Shown: piece by piece, positions 7,875-16,373 of the stretch
Numbering within the stretch: the first letter of the stretch is position 1
How the letters are laid out: each line of letters begins with the position of its first letter
Assembly (NCBI GenBank): GCA_020854215.1
Contig: JADZFY010000405.1
Span: forward strand, 1 to 34,819
Direction: 5' to 3'
Length of the DNA: 34,819 nucleotides
DNA from: Chitinophagaceae bacterium
Lineage (GTDB): Bacteria; Bacteroidota; Bacteroidia; Chitinophagales; Chitinophagaceae
Program-made: the position numbers and the translations under genes
Notes under the pieces: generated by a model
The model's input: only the letters and a program-made list of their open reading frames with translations
Databases searched by the model: none
What the model was told of the DNA's origin: nothing

Positions 7875-9533
7875 ATGAAGCGCGTTTTATTTTTCATTCT
7901 TTTTCTCACTCCCAGCCTCTTTGGTTTTTCTCAGAAGTTAAAAAGGTCCGACAGAGTAATTCTTGAAGATATTAAACAGAATATTGCTTTTTTGGCTGAC
8001 GATAAGCTGGAAGGAAGAAGGGCGGGTACAACGGGAGAAAAGATTGCAGCGGAGTATATTGTTGAACAGTTTAAGAAAGCCGGACTGACACCCAGGGGTG
8101 TTAATAACAGTTATCTGCAGGCATTTGAAATTAAAGATGGCCGACAGATACATAATGCCACAACATTTACGGTTAACGGGAAAACGATGAGTTTGCGTGA
8201 GGATTATTATCCGCTGGCGTATAGTGCTAATGCATCTGTTGCCGAAATACCGGTAGCCACATCTTTGTCGGAAAGGGGAGCGCCCTGGTTTAAAGATATT
8301 GAACCGGTGCTGGAAGAGAATAACGACAACCCTCATTTTGATATTTATGAGTATATCAAAAAGGAAGCGGGTATTGCAGCGAACAAAGGCGCCACGGCGC
8401 TTATTATATACAATAGTGGTACCGATAATGGCGAAGTGAAGTTTAATAAAAGAGAGCAATCTCCGCAACTTGCTATTCCGGTCATTTATCTTACTGCAAC
8501 CGGCCGGGAAAAATATATGAACGATGCTTCTGCCATCTACAATATTAGTTTTACGGTGAATATTGGCGAAAGCGACCGAACCGGACAAAATGTAATTGGA
8601 TATATTGATAACAAAGCGCCTACCACAATTATCATTGGTGCACATTACGATCACCTGGGATATGGGGAAGACGGCAATTCTATGGTGCGGAGCGGGCCGG
8701 CGCAAATTCATAATGGGGCAGATGATAATGCCAGCGGAACTGCTGCCTTGCTGGAGTTGGCCAAGCTCATGAAAAAATCAAAATCGCGCAATAACAATTA
8801 TTTGTTTATCGCATTTTCCGGAGAGGAACTGGGATTGTTTGGGTCGAAGTATTTCACAGACCATCCAACGATTGACCTCGCATCGGCTAATTACATGATC
8901 AATATGGACATGATTGGCAGACTGAACGATAGTTCCAAAACACTTACCATCGGCGGTTACGGTACTTCACCGGTTTGGGGCGAAGTGGTTTATGCACAGA
9001 AAAAATTGCCCTTCACTGTAAAAATTGATTCGAGCGGAACCGGCCCCAGTGATCATACCTCCTTTTACAGAAAAAATATCCCGGTGTTATTTTTCTTTAC
9101 CGGATTACACCACGATTATCACCGCCCCTCAGATGATGCGGATAAAATCAATTATAATGGAGAGTTACATATTGTTAAATATATCGTGGAACTCATTAAA
9201 GATGTGAACAAAAAGGATAAACTGGCGTTTACTCCCACCAGGGAAACGCAAACGTCCACCAGTGCCCGGTTTTCGGTTTCACTGGGCATTATGCCCGATT
9301 ACACTTTTAGTGGTGAGGGGGTGAAAGTAGATGGGGTAAGCGATGGAAGGGCTGCGCAAAAAGCAGGATTATTGGCGGGCGATGTAATTGTTGGACTGGG
9401 AGACTATGCGATAAAATCTATGGAAAATTATATGCAGGCTTTAGGTAAATTTAAATCAGGAGATCATACCACGGTACGCATTAAACGAGGGGATAAGGAA
9501 TTGGAATTTCCGGTAACGTTTGCAAAAAAATGA
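7875..9533 (+). CDS. Secreted M28-family aminopeptidase with PA and PDZ domains
   Basis: ATG 7875 gives a 552-residue protein with a clear signal peptide (MKRVLFFILFLTPSLFGFSQ). A PA-type insert lies at about residues 110-225. The M28 zinc peptidase domain follows with the metal ligands in order: H in AHYDHLG (about 256), D in GADDNASG (about 281), the Glu pair in SGEELG (about 316), D in NMDMIGR (about 344) and H in the HHDYHRPSDD region (about 415). A PDZ domain occupies about residues 465-545. It is a co-catalytic dizinc aminopeptidase acting outside the cytoplasm; the peptide specificity is unknown. The next gene overlaps its stop by four bases (ATGA), so they form an operon. Confidence 0.93.
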   Translation: MKRVLFFILFLTPSLFGFSQKLKRSDRVILEDIKQNIAFLADDKLEGRRAGTTGEKIAAEYIVEQFKKAGLTPRGVNNSYLQAFEIKDGRQIHNATTFTVNGKTMSLREDYYPLAYSANASVAEIPVATSLSERGAPWFKDIEPVLEENNDNPHFDIYEYIKKEAGIAANKGATALIIYNSGTDNGEVKFNKREQSPQLAIPVIYLTATGREKYMNDASAIYNISFTVNIGESDRTGQNVIGYIDNKAPTTIIIGAHYDHLGYGEDGNSMVRSGPAQIHNGADDNASGTAALLELAKLMKKSKSRNNNYLFIAFSGEELGLFGSKYFTDHPTIDLASANYMINMDMIGRLNDSSKTLTIGGYGTSPVWGEVVYAQKKLPFTVKIDSSGTGPSDHTSFYRKNIPVLFFFTGLHHDYHRPSDDADKINYNGELHIVKYIVELIKDVNKKDKLAFTPTRETQTSTSARFSVSLGIMPDYTFSGEGVKVDGVSDGRAAQKAGLLAGDVIVGLGDYAIKSMENYMQALGKFKSGDHTTVRIKRGDKELEFPVTFAKK

Positions 9534-9964
9534 AATTAGCTATTGACAATAACACGCTGGCAGACGTGTTTTTTGCAGACACCAGGATTTTGGGTATTGT
9601 GGCTCCGGTGAAGATATATAGTTTTTGCTGGTTACTGAACCAGGCATTAGGCTGTGATTTCAGATTGAATAACGATATAGAAATACAGCTGTCGAAGAAG
9701 GGGCGTCAGTATTTCTTCTCGGTATATGAATTTTGTGAACCGGGTAATTCGCTCGCACACTATATTTATAATAATCAGTTCGACGGTGAATTCCTGCTTC
9801 CTGAATTTCGGAATCTCGACTTTTTATGGTTGCTGAAAGGAGATGATGTACAAGACGGCTATATTCCCTTTCTGCAGCAATCAATAAAAAACATTGGCGA
9901 AGTACAACTGATTACGGAACTGGACAAAGACAAAATAAAGAACAGAACACATCTTATTTTTTGA
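9530..9964 (+). CDS. IPExxxVDY-family protein
   Basis: This 144-residue soluble protein carries LPEFRNLDF at about residues 90-98, a variant of the IPExxxVDY signature that names a small Bacteroidota family of unknown function. The surrounding pattern (an N-terminal AVKIY-like helix and strand, then FLWLLKG after the signature) also fits. It shares ATGA with the end of the peptidase gene, suggesting translational coupling. Family members elsewhere are usually uncharacterised housekeeping genes; no catalytic residues or membrane segments are visible. The family call is fairly secure; the role is unknown. Confidence 0.8.
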   Translation: MKLAIDNNTLADVFFADTRILGIVAPVKIYSFCWLLNQALGCDFRLNNDIEIQLSKKGRQYFFSVYEFCEPGNSLAHYIYNNQFDGEFLLPEFRNLDFLWLLKGDDVQDGYIPFLQQSIKNIGEVQLITELDKDKIKNRTHLIF

Positions 9965-10024
9965 TGGGCGGGGAAGTGCTGTGAGAATATACCACATATT
10001 ATTTCATCAAAAATCTTGTCAAGC

Positions 10025-10261
10025 ATGTGGAAAGAGGAAAACAACAAGCTCTATAAACAGTTTGTATTTAAGGACTTTTCGGCTGCCTTTGCGTTTATGA
10101 CAAGGGTGGCGCTGGAAGCAGAGAAGATGGATCACCATCCGCTATGGACCAATGTATATAACAAGGTAGATATCTGGCTCTCTACACATGATGCAGGTGA
10201 CGTGGTTACCTCCAAAGACAGAAAATTATCGGAGAAGATTGATAAATTGCTATTGAGTTAA
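10025..10261 (+). CDS. 4a-hydroxytetrahydrobiopterin (pterin-4a-carbinolamine) dehydratase
   Basis: The 78-residue product from ATG 10025 has the full PCD/DCoH signature: the His pair in MDHHPLW, then [14 protein letters not shown] and the TSKDRKL tail, with the catalytic His residues of the family. A TTG three codons upstream (10016) is an alternative start. The enzyme dehydrates 4a-hydroxytetrahydropterin, usually regenerating the cofactor of aromatic amino acid hydroxylases; some bacterial homologues act in molybdopterin metabolism. No phenylalanine hydroxylase is present in this window. It lies 60 bases after the IPExxxVDY gene and is probably the last gene of this plus-strand group. Confidence 0.92.
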   Translation: MWKEENNKLYKQFVFKDFSAAFAFMTRVALEAEKMDHHPLWTNVYNKVDIWLSTHDAGDVVTSKDRKLSEKIDKLLLS

Positions 10262-10430
10262 GCCGGGATTTTCGGTGGCTTTCAGCGCTAACGCAAAGCA
10301 TGCAGGCCTGAGCGCATGGCAAGCCCGTAACTCCGACATAGAAAGGTTTTACGAGAATTTGAAATTGGGGAAATTGACCTTTTCAGGTCGTTTTGCAGTA
10401 TACTGCAAATCCTGGGTAAAGCAATCCTGG
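10262..10430. repeat. Dispersed repeat, copy A
   Basis: About 160 bases between the carbinolamine dehydratase stop and the PurN-fusion stop are clearly related to 28085-28245. Shared blocks include CCGGGATTTT, TTTCAGCGCTA, GCAAAGC, AGCGCATGGCA, CCGACAT and TTACGAGAAT, in the same order and at nearly the same spacing; by eye about three quarters of positions agree over the best 110 bases. This copy also holds a 5-base hairpin GACCT/AGGTC (10376-10389) and an 18-base perfect palindrome (10392-10409). An open frame crosses it, but the other copy carries two stops at the matching place, so a coding role is unlikely. Confidence 0.8.
10392..10409. other. 18-base perfect palindrome
   Basis: TTTGCAGTATACTGCAAA reads the same on both strands. 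It lies in the 203-base convergent gap between the carbinolamine dehydratase and PurN-fusion genes, within repeat copy A. It could end transcription from either side or bind a dimeric protein. The matching part of copy B is not palindromic. A 9-base direct repeat AATCCTGGG (10408-10416 and 10423-10431) begins at its right edge. Confidence 0.6.
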
Positions 10431-10464
10431 GAGGCCAACTCAGGAAAGCAAAGAGCTCAGATCG

Positions 10465-11493
10465 TCACACCCCTGCATTTGTTATCAGCCGTTCAATTAC
10501 TTCCGGATAATGACGATGTTCGAGAACCTGGATTTTTTTCGCCAGCATCTCCGGCGTTTCACCGGGCTCAATATCACAATATGCCTGGAAAATGTGAGCA
10601 CCGTGGTCGAACAATTCATCCACATAGTGTATCGTAATACCACTTTTCTGTTCGCCGGCAGCGATTACCGCTTCATGCACAAAGTGACCGTACATGCCCT
10701 TTCCTCCATAATTAGGCAAAAGGGCAGGGTGAATATTAATGATCTTTCCCGGAAAGGCTTCAATGAGCGCGGCAGGCACCTTCCACAAAAAACCCGCAAG
10801 TATTATCCATTGTATTTTTCCCGACTTTAGATCAGGAATGTAGCTGTCACCCTTAAAGAAGCGCTCCTTAGCTATTGTAATGGTGGGAATATTTTCTTTT
10901 GTTGCGATGTCTAAAACTCCTGCCTGTGGTTTATTGCTAATGATCAGTGCTACTTTTACAAACGGACGTTTGCGAAAATAATCAATGATTGCACGGGCAT
11001 TGCTTCCGGCTCCGGATGCAAATAGGGCAATGTAAACGGGTTCCTGGGCATCCGTAGCGCGCAGGTCTGAGCCTGCCGTTATTTCGTGAACGTTTATGCT
11101 ATCGTGAGTTTTGGCAATGGGTAACTTTGTTTCACTAATCTTTACCTCTCCGGGTATCGGAATTCCCATTCTTTTCAAAATCTTCTTTTCGTATTGCCAG
11201 AAGAATGGAAATTGTCCGAACAGAAATGCCACGGAAAGCAAAATTACCTGATATCCAAAAATAAGCATTGCCAACCGCAGCATCCACCGCCACAACCAAT
11301 AAGTGTCACTTGTGAAGCCAACCCATTCCGTTATTACTTTGGTGATCCACGCGGTAGTAGTTCCGGTAATGGCAAATACACACATAATTATTATAAACTG
11401 TGTAGTATTTACTCCCCATTTTGTTTGAAGACGTTTCAACATGATGGGCTGCAAGATCATAAAAAACGAGCAATAACCAATATTGGAAATCAT
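10465..11493 (-). CDS. purN: DUF6787 membrane domain fused to phosphoribosylglycinamide formyltransferase (PurN)
   Basis: This 342-residue protein has two parts. Residues about 18-108 match the Bacteroidota DUF6787 pattern: LKRLQTKWGVN, two membrane segments, then FGQFPFFWQYEKKILKRMG. After a linker of about 40 residues, residues 152-342 are PurN: ASGAGSNARAI, the formyl-transfer motif NIHPALLPNYGGKG with catalytic Asn and His, and the Asp-bearing DELFDHG. PurN transfers the formyl group of 10-formyl-THF to GAR in purine synthesis and is normally a soluble protein of about 190-210 residues. The fused frame is continuous with no stop or shift. Either ATG 11493 or the internal ATG at 11442 could be the start; the latter matches the usual start of DUF6787 proteins. 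Confidence 0.88.
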   Translation of the reverse strand: MISNIGYCSFFMILQPIMLKRLQTKWGVNTTQFIIIMCVFAITGTTTAWITKVITEWVGFTSDTYWLWRWMLRLAMLIFGYQVILLSVAFLFGQFPFFWQYEKKILKRMGIPIPGEVKISETKLPIAKTHDSINVHEITAGSDLRATDAQEPVYIALFASGAGSNARAIIDYFRKRPFVKVALIISNKPQAGVLDIATKENIPTITIAKERFFKGDSYIPDLKSGKIQWIILAGFLWKVPAALIEAFPGKIINIHPALLPNYGGKGMYGHFVHEAVIAAGEQKSGITIHYVDELFDHGAHIFQAYCDIEPGETPEMLAKKIQVLEHRHYPEVIERLITNAGV

Positions 11494-11627
11494 CTAAATA
11501 TAAGGCGTGAACGAACTTACAAAAACATGACAAAATTTTATATGTCCTGCATAAAATACGCTGTAACATAGGCCAGATAAGAGAAAATTTTTTTCAGAAT
11601 TGTTAATATTTTATCAATGGCTTAGCC

Positions 11628-11635
11628 TATTTTTG
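11628..11635 (+). promoter_or_regulatory. Putative -7 promoter box of the ACIII/oxidase operon
   Basis: TATTTTTG matches TAnnTTTG and is 45 bases before actA ATG 11680. A TTG at 11600-11602 lies 25 bases upstream, slightly more than the usual 17-23 spacing. The position at the head of a 14.5-kb same-strand gene array supports it as the main promoter. Confidence 0.5.
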
Positions 11636-11679
11636 CAAGCGTACGGGAATGTTCACCTCAATACAAACTCCGGGAAATA

Positions 11680-12948
11680 ATGAGTTACCAACGAAAAACT
11701 GTTGTCAGAAAATTAATATTTGGATCAGCCCTCGTTTTCTCTCTTCTATTACTGGTTAATATAGCCAATGCGCAGGATGGTAAAGCTATTTTTAATTCAA
11801 AATGCGCAGCTTGCCATAATGTATTTAAAAATTCTACCGGTCCTGCATTAGGAGGGATGGAAGAACGCGGTCCATGGGGCGACAGAAAAAAATTGTACGC
11901 ATGGATTCATAATCCGGCCGCCTTTATGGCCAACGACCCTTATACACAGGGCTTGAAGACTTCGCATAATGGCATTTTGATGCCGGGTTTTGCTGATATG
12001 ACTGAGGCAGAAATTGATGCGATCGTAGATTATGTAAATAAGACCTTTGCAGCAGGTCCGGGTGGAGGTGCTAAACCCGCAGCCGGCGGCGCTGTTTCAG
12101 CGCAGGAGCCCAAATCGGATAATACGCTTCTCTTTGGAGTACTAACACTGATATTGGCCGTTATCGCACTCACGCTGCTGCAGGTAAATAGCAATCTGAA
12201 GAAAATGTCTGATGATAAGGAAGGTATCCCTGCAGCAGAGCCTGTACCTTTTTATCGCAACAAATTATATATCGCATTAGCTATAATTGTTCTGTTTTTG
12301 GTGGGGGGTTATTATACCATTCAGGGTGCCATAGGTTTGGGGCGCCATCAGAATTATGAACCCGAGCAGCCTATTTTTTATTCGCATAAGGTGCACGCCG
12401 GTATTAATCAAATCAGTTGTTTGTATTGTCACGGCGGTGCACAGGAAGGGAAATCTGCTAACATTCCGTCGGTTAATGTGTGTATGAACTGCCACATGGC
12501 AATTAATGAATATACAAAAGGCCCGCAATTGTTTCACCCGGATGGGTCCGAAGTAAACGGAACGGCCGAAATCCAGAAACTTTATTCCTACGCCGGTTGG
12601 GATCCGGATAAACAACAGTATACCGGAAAGGGTAAACCCATTGAGTGGGAACGAATCCACAACCTTCCGGATCACGTTTATTTTAACCACTCTCAGCATG
12701 TTGTAGTAGGTCAACAGCAGTGCCAGACATGCCATGGTAATATCACGGAAATGGACGAAGTACACCAATTTGCCGACTTAAGTATGGGCTGGTGCGTGAA
12801 CTGCCATCGTAACACAAAGGTTCAATTCACGGATAACAAGTTCTACAGCATTTATGAGAAATTTCACGACGACATTAAGAGCAAAAAGATTGATAGCGTA
12901 ACGGTAGAAATGATTGGTGGAATCGAATGTCAGAAATGTCATTACTAA
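11680..12948 (+). CDS. actA: ACIII subunit ActA: multiheme c-type cytochrome
   Basis: This 422-residue protein has a signal peptide (to about residue 31, ending ANA). It carries six CxxCH heme sites: CAACH (42-46) in an N-terminal monoheme domain with a LMPGF Met-ligand region, then CLYCH (about 246), CMNCH (268), CQTCH (348), CVNCH (about 371) and CQKCH (about 417) in a C-terminal pentaheme domain. Two membrane segments (about 146-167 and 194-216) join the halves, which puts both heme domains on the periplasmic side. ActA carries electrons from the iron-sulfur/quinol part of ACIII towards the mono-heme subunit and the oxidase. It is the first gene of the operon; actB follows after 166 bases. 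Confidence 0.94.
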   Translation: MSYQRKTVVRKLIFGSALVFSLLLLVNIANAQDGKAIFNSKCAACHNVFKNSTGPALGGMEERGPWGDRKKLYAWIHNPAAFMANDPYTQGLKTSHNGILMPGFADMTEAEIDAIVDYVNKTFAAGPGGGAKPAAGGAVSAQEPKSDNTLLFGVLTLILAVIALTLLQVNSNLKKMSDDKEGIPAAEPVPFYRNKLYIALAIIVLFLVGGYYTIQGAIGLGRHQNYEPEQPIFYSHKVHAGINQISCLYCHGGAQEGKSANIPSVNVCMNCHMAINEYTKGPQLFHPDGSEVNGTAEIQKLYSYAGWDPDKQQYTGKGKPIEWERIHNLPDHVYFNHSQHVVVGQQQCQTCHGNITEMDEVHQFADLSMGWCVNCHRNTKVQFTDNKFYSIYEKFHDDIKSKKIDSVTVEMIGGIECQKCHY

Positions 12949-13114
12949 TGGAGTAGTATTGTGCGTGGAATGTAATCGGATAATTGCTATTGGAAGTGGG
13001 ATCGCATTTTTGAAAAAACGAATATTTATTTAATCACAATTTCCGGATAGGAAGAGAGAGGGAAAAGTGAGATTGGGCAGTTCGGGGATATAAAAGCTCC
13101 TCTTGGAGTTGGGT

Positions 13115-16100
13115 ATGAGTCAAAAACAGTACTGGCAAAACTTAGGTGAATTAAAAAATACAGAAGGCTACCGGAAACTGGTGAAAGATGAGTTTCAGGA
13201 AGATTTGCCCTTTGAAGAAGATGGCAAAGCGATAATGGATGCCAAATCGCCACGTAGAGATTTCTTAAAGTATCTCGGATTTAGTACAGCGGCTGCCGCT
13301 TTAGCTGCAGGTTGTGAGACTCCGGTAATCAAGAGTATTCCTTATCTCAATCAACCTGAGAATCTAACGCCCGGAGTTGCCCAGTACTATGCAACAACTT
13401 TTGTTGCCGAAGGTGACGTTGTTCCGGTTATTGCCAAAGTGCGGGACGGTCGTCCGATTAAACTCGAGGGCAACCCCCTTTCTTTCATTAACACAAAAAG
13501 CGAAGGTACTTCTGCCAGGGTACAGGCATCCGTACTGGATTTGTACGACACCGGCAGGTTGCGCTATCCTGTTGAGATTTCAGGAATTGACATGAAGGAA
13601 CTCCCTTCATTTGAAGCAATTGATAAAAAAATTGCAGCTGAATTAACAGGGGCACAGGTGGTATTGCTTACCTCCACGCTGAACTCACCTACCACACGAC
13701 AAATTATTAAAGATTTCCTTGCAAAATATCCCGGAAGCCGCCACGTACAGTATGACGCTGTTTCTTACAGTGGATTGTTGCAGGCAAATGAAATAACTTA
13801 CGGCAAAAGAGCAATTCCAACCTATCATTTTGATAAAGCCCGCGTGATTGTGGGACTGGATGCTGATTTTTTGGGTACCTGGTTAAGTCCGGATGAATTC
13901 TCCAGCCAGTATGCTGCCGGACGGAAGATTAACCAAAAGAACCCCGAAATGAGTAAGCATATTCAGTTTGAGGGAGTGTTGAGCTTAACAGGTGCCAATG
14001 CAGATGAACGATACCTGCACCGTCCTTCCGAAATGGGAACTGTAGTGTTGAATTTACTGGCTAAACTTGGTGGAAATGTTAGTGCTCCGGCTATAGCTGA
14101 TGAGAAATTAAAGAAAGGAATTGAGATCACAGCCGGGTTACTTAATGAGAATAAAGGAGCGGCACTGGTAGTATGCGGAAGCAATGATCCAAATATTCAG
14201 GTGCTGGTAAATGCTATCAATGAGCTAGTGGGGGCTAACGGTACTACAATCAACTGGGCCAGTCCTTTATTAACCCGCGCCGGTATAGACGGTGAGATGG
14301 AGCAACTGGTGAAGGACATGAATGCGGGTAGCGTGGGAGCTTTGTTGGTTTTTGAAGCCAATCCGGCATACAATTATTCAAATGCAGCCGATTTCATTAA
14401 AGGTTTAAAGAAGACTAAACTCTCCGTTTCATTTAGCGACAGAGCTGACGAAACCTCCAGTATATGCAAATACATAATTCCCCATCATCATTACCTCGAA
14501 AGTTGGGGTGATGCAGAGGGGCGCACCGGTTTCTATAGCTTATTACAGCCAACAATAGCACCCCTGTTTAAAACCAGGTATTTTCAAACCTCCCTGTTGA
14601 AATGGAGTGGTAACAATACCGATTATGAAGATTACTTCAAGAATCATTGGCTTACTCAATTAGGAAACCAGGGCGCATTCGACAAGGCGCTTCAGGATGG
14701 TGTTGTGGAGCCTGCGTCGTTAACTTTCAGCAACACATTATATAGTGATGCAGGAGTAGCTAATGCAGCGTCAAAAATTGGCGGTGGCAAAGCGGAAGGA
14801 AAAGCAGAAGTAGTGTTGTATCAAAAAGTTTCAATAGGTTCCGGTGCTGCTGCCAACAACCCATGGTTACAGGAAATGCCTGATCCCATTACGCGTGCTA
14901 CCTGGGATAACTATGCGGTTATTTCTTATGCTATGGCTGCGGAGTTGGGTATTAAGCTGGACGATAAGTACGAAGTAGAGTTTCACAAACCATTGGTGGC
15001 ATTTACCATCAACGGTAAGGAAGTGAAATTACCGGTTCTGGCGATACCCGGAATGCACCCCAATGTGATTGGAATTGCCGTGGGTTATGGAAGAAGCGAA
15101 GGCGCCGGCCGGGCAGCAAGCGGAGTAGGGTATAACGCGTATCCGTTAGTGTCGGCTAAAGAAGGAGTTCGCCAATATTATGTAACCGGTGTTACCGGGT
15201 ATAAGAACACAGGAGATACTTACGATATTGCGTATACGCAAACACACAACCAGTATGAAGGACGTGTGGAAGTGGTAAGAGAATATTCCCTTGCAGACTT
15301 CAAAAAGAATCCTGAAGCTATTCCACACTACAGGGAAGAGCTTGCAGAAGATTTTGCAAAGAAAACCGGCGATTTCAAAGCTGAAGGCACTTTGTATCCG
15401 GTGTACGAGTCCCCTGGTGCACACTGGGGTATGAGTATTGACCTAAATGCATGTACCGGATGTGGCGCCTGCACTGTAGCCTGTATGGCGGAAAACAACG
15501 TTCCCATTGTTGGTAAAAACGAAGTAAAACGGTCGCACGAGATGCACTGGCTGCGCATTGACCGGTATTTTGCCAGCTATCGCGATAACACAGAAGGTGA
15601 TAATTTGAACGTGGTATTTATGCCCATGCTTTGTCAGCATTGCGACAATGCCCCTTGCGAGAATGTGTGCCCTGTGTCAGCCACTAACCATAGTTCAGAG
15701 GGCTTAAATCAAATGGCCTACAATCGTTGTATCGGTACAAGATATTGTGCCAATAACTGTCCGTTTAAGGTTCGCCGCTTTAACTGGGCAGATTATAACG
15801 GAGCTGACAGTTTCCCGGACAATCAGCATCACAATGGAGTAGGTAAATTTGACGACGCGGTACTGATGATGAATGATGATCTGAGCCGTATGGTACTTAA
15901 TCCTGATGTTACTGTGCGCTCGCGTGGCGTGATAGAAAAATGCAGCTTCTGTGTTCAACGCTTGCAGGATGCGAAGTTAGAAGCCAAAAAATCGCAGGAC
16001 GCCTCTGTGATCAGGGACGTGAAAACCGCCTGTATGCAGGCCTGCTCTACGGGAGCCATTGTGTTTGGCAATGTGAACGATAAGGAAAGCCAGGTATATA

Positions 16101-16267
16101 AAATCCGTACTGAGGAACAGAACCATCGTGCGTACTATGCCCTGGAACATTTGCATGTGTTGCCTAATATTAACTATCTCGCTAAAATTAGGAATACGGC
16201 AAGACCTGTGGGTGTTAAAGATGAATTTGCAGGGGAGAAAGCTACCAGTCACGAAGGAAAGCATTGA
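13115..16267 (+). CDS. actB: ACIII subunit ActB: molybdopterin-oxidoreductase-like iron-sulfur protein, TAT exported
   Basis: The 1050-residue product from ATG 13115 (a TTG four codons upstream is less likely) begins with the extended pre-TAT region typical of this family (QKQYWQNLGELKN). The twin-arginine motif SPRRDFLK (RR at 47-48) and a Cys at 67 after AALAAG follow. The middle is a molybdopterin-oxidoreductase fold that in ACIII is known to lack the cofactor. The C-terminal part has four cysteine clusters: CTGCGACTVAC (about 779), CQHCDNAPCENVCP (about 840), CIGTRYCANNCP (about 871) and CSFC with a later ACMQAC (from about 942). These fit three 4Fe-4S and one 3Fe-4S clusters. It relays electrons within the complex at the periplasmic face. 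Confidence 0.95.
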   Translation: MSQKQYWQNLGELKNTEGYRKLVKDEFQEDLPFEEDGKAIMDAKSPRRDFLKYLGFSTAAAALAAGCETPVIKSIPYLNQPENLTPGVAQYYATTFVAEGDVVPVIAKVRDGRPIKLEGNPLSFINTKSEGTSARVQASVLDLYDTGRLRYPVEISGIDMKELPSFEAIDKKIAAELTGAQVVLLTSTLNSPTTRQIIKDFLAKYPGSRHVQYDAVSYSGLLQANEITYGKRAIPTYHFDKARVIVGLDADFLGTWLSPDEFSSQYAAGRKINQKNPEMSKHIQFEGVLSLTGANADERYLHRPSEMGTVVLNLLAKLGGNVSAPAIADEKLKKGIEITAGLLNENKGAALVVCGSNDPNIQVLVNAINELVGANGTTINWASPLLTRAGIDGEMEQLVKDMNAGSVGALLVFEANPAYNYSNAADFIKGLKKTKLSVSFSDRADETSSICKYIIPHHHYLESWGDAEGRTGFYSLLQPTIAPLFKTRYFQTSLLKWSGNNTDYEDYFKNHWLTQLGNQGAFDKALQDGVVEPASLTFSNTLYSDAGVANAASKIGGGKAEGKAEVVLYQKVSIGSGAAANNPWLQEMPDPITRATWDNYAVISYAMAAELGIKLDDKYEVEFHKPLVAFTINGKEVKLPVLAIPGMHPNVIGIAVGYGRSEGAGRAASGVGYNAYPLVSAKEGVRQYYVTGVTGYKNTGDTYDIAYTQTHNQYEGRVEVVREYSLADFKKNPEAIPHYREELAEDFAKKTGDFKAEGTLYPVYESPGAHWGMSIDLNACTGCGACTVACMAENNVPIVGKNEVKRSHEMHWLRIDRYFASYRDNTEGDNLNVVFMPMLCQHCDNAPCENVCPVSATNHSSEGLNQMAYNRCIGTRYCANNCPFKVRRFNWADYNGADSFPDNQHHNGVGKFDDAVLMMNDDLSRMVLNPDVTVRSRGVIEKCSFCVQRLQDAKLEAKKSQDASVIRDVKTACMQACSTGAIVFGNVNDKESQVYKIRTEEQNHRAYYALEHLHVLPNINYLAKIRNTARPVGVKDEFAGEKATSHEGKH

Positions 16268-16373
16268 GGTAAGCAGACTGATTCTTAATAAGCAGAATAG
16301 TTAAATAGCCGGTTACTCAACTTTTAAAGTATAAACACCTGGTAAGGAATTTCAGGTTAAAATTAATTAGTAA

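Noticed and set aside
7938-8711. Minus-strand open frame of 257 codons
   Set aside because: It lies wholly antisense to the M28 peptidase, which has full catalytic motifs; no family pattern on this strand.
10275-10637. Plus-strand open frame of 120 codons after the carbinolamine dehydratase gene
   Set aside because: Its first half is the dispersed repeat, whose second copy has stops at the matching place, and its second half is antisense to PurN coding sequence.
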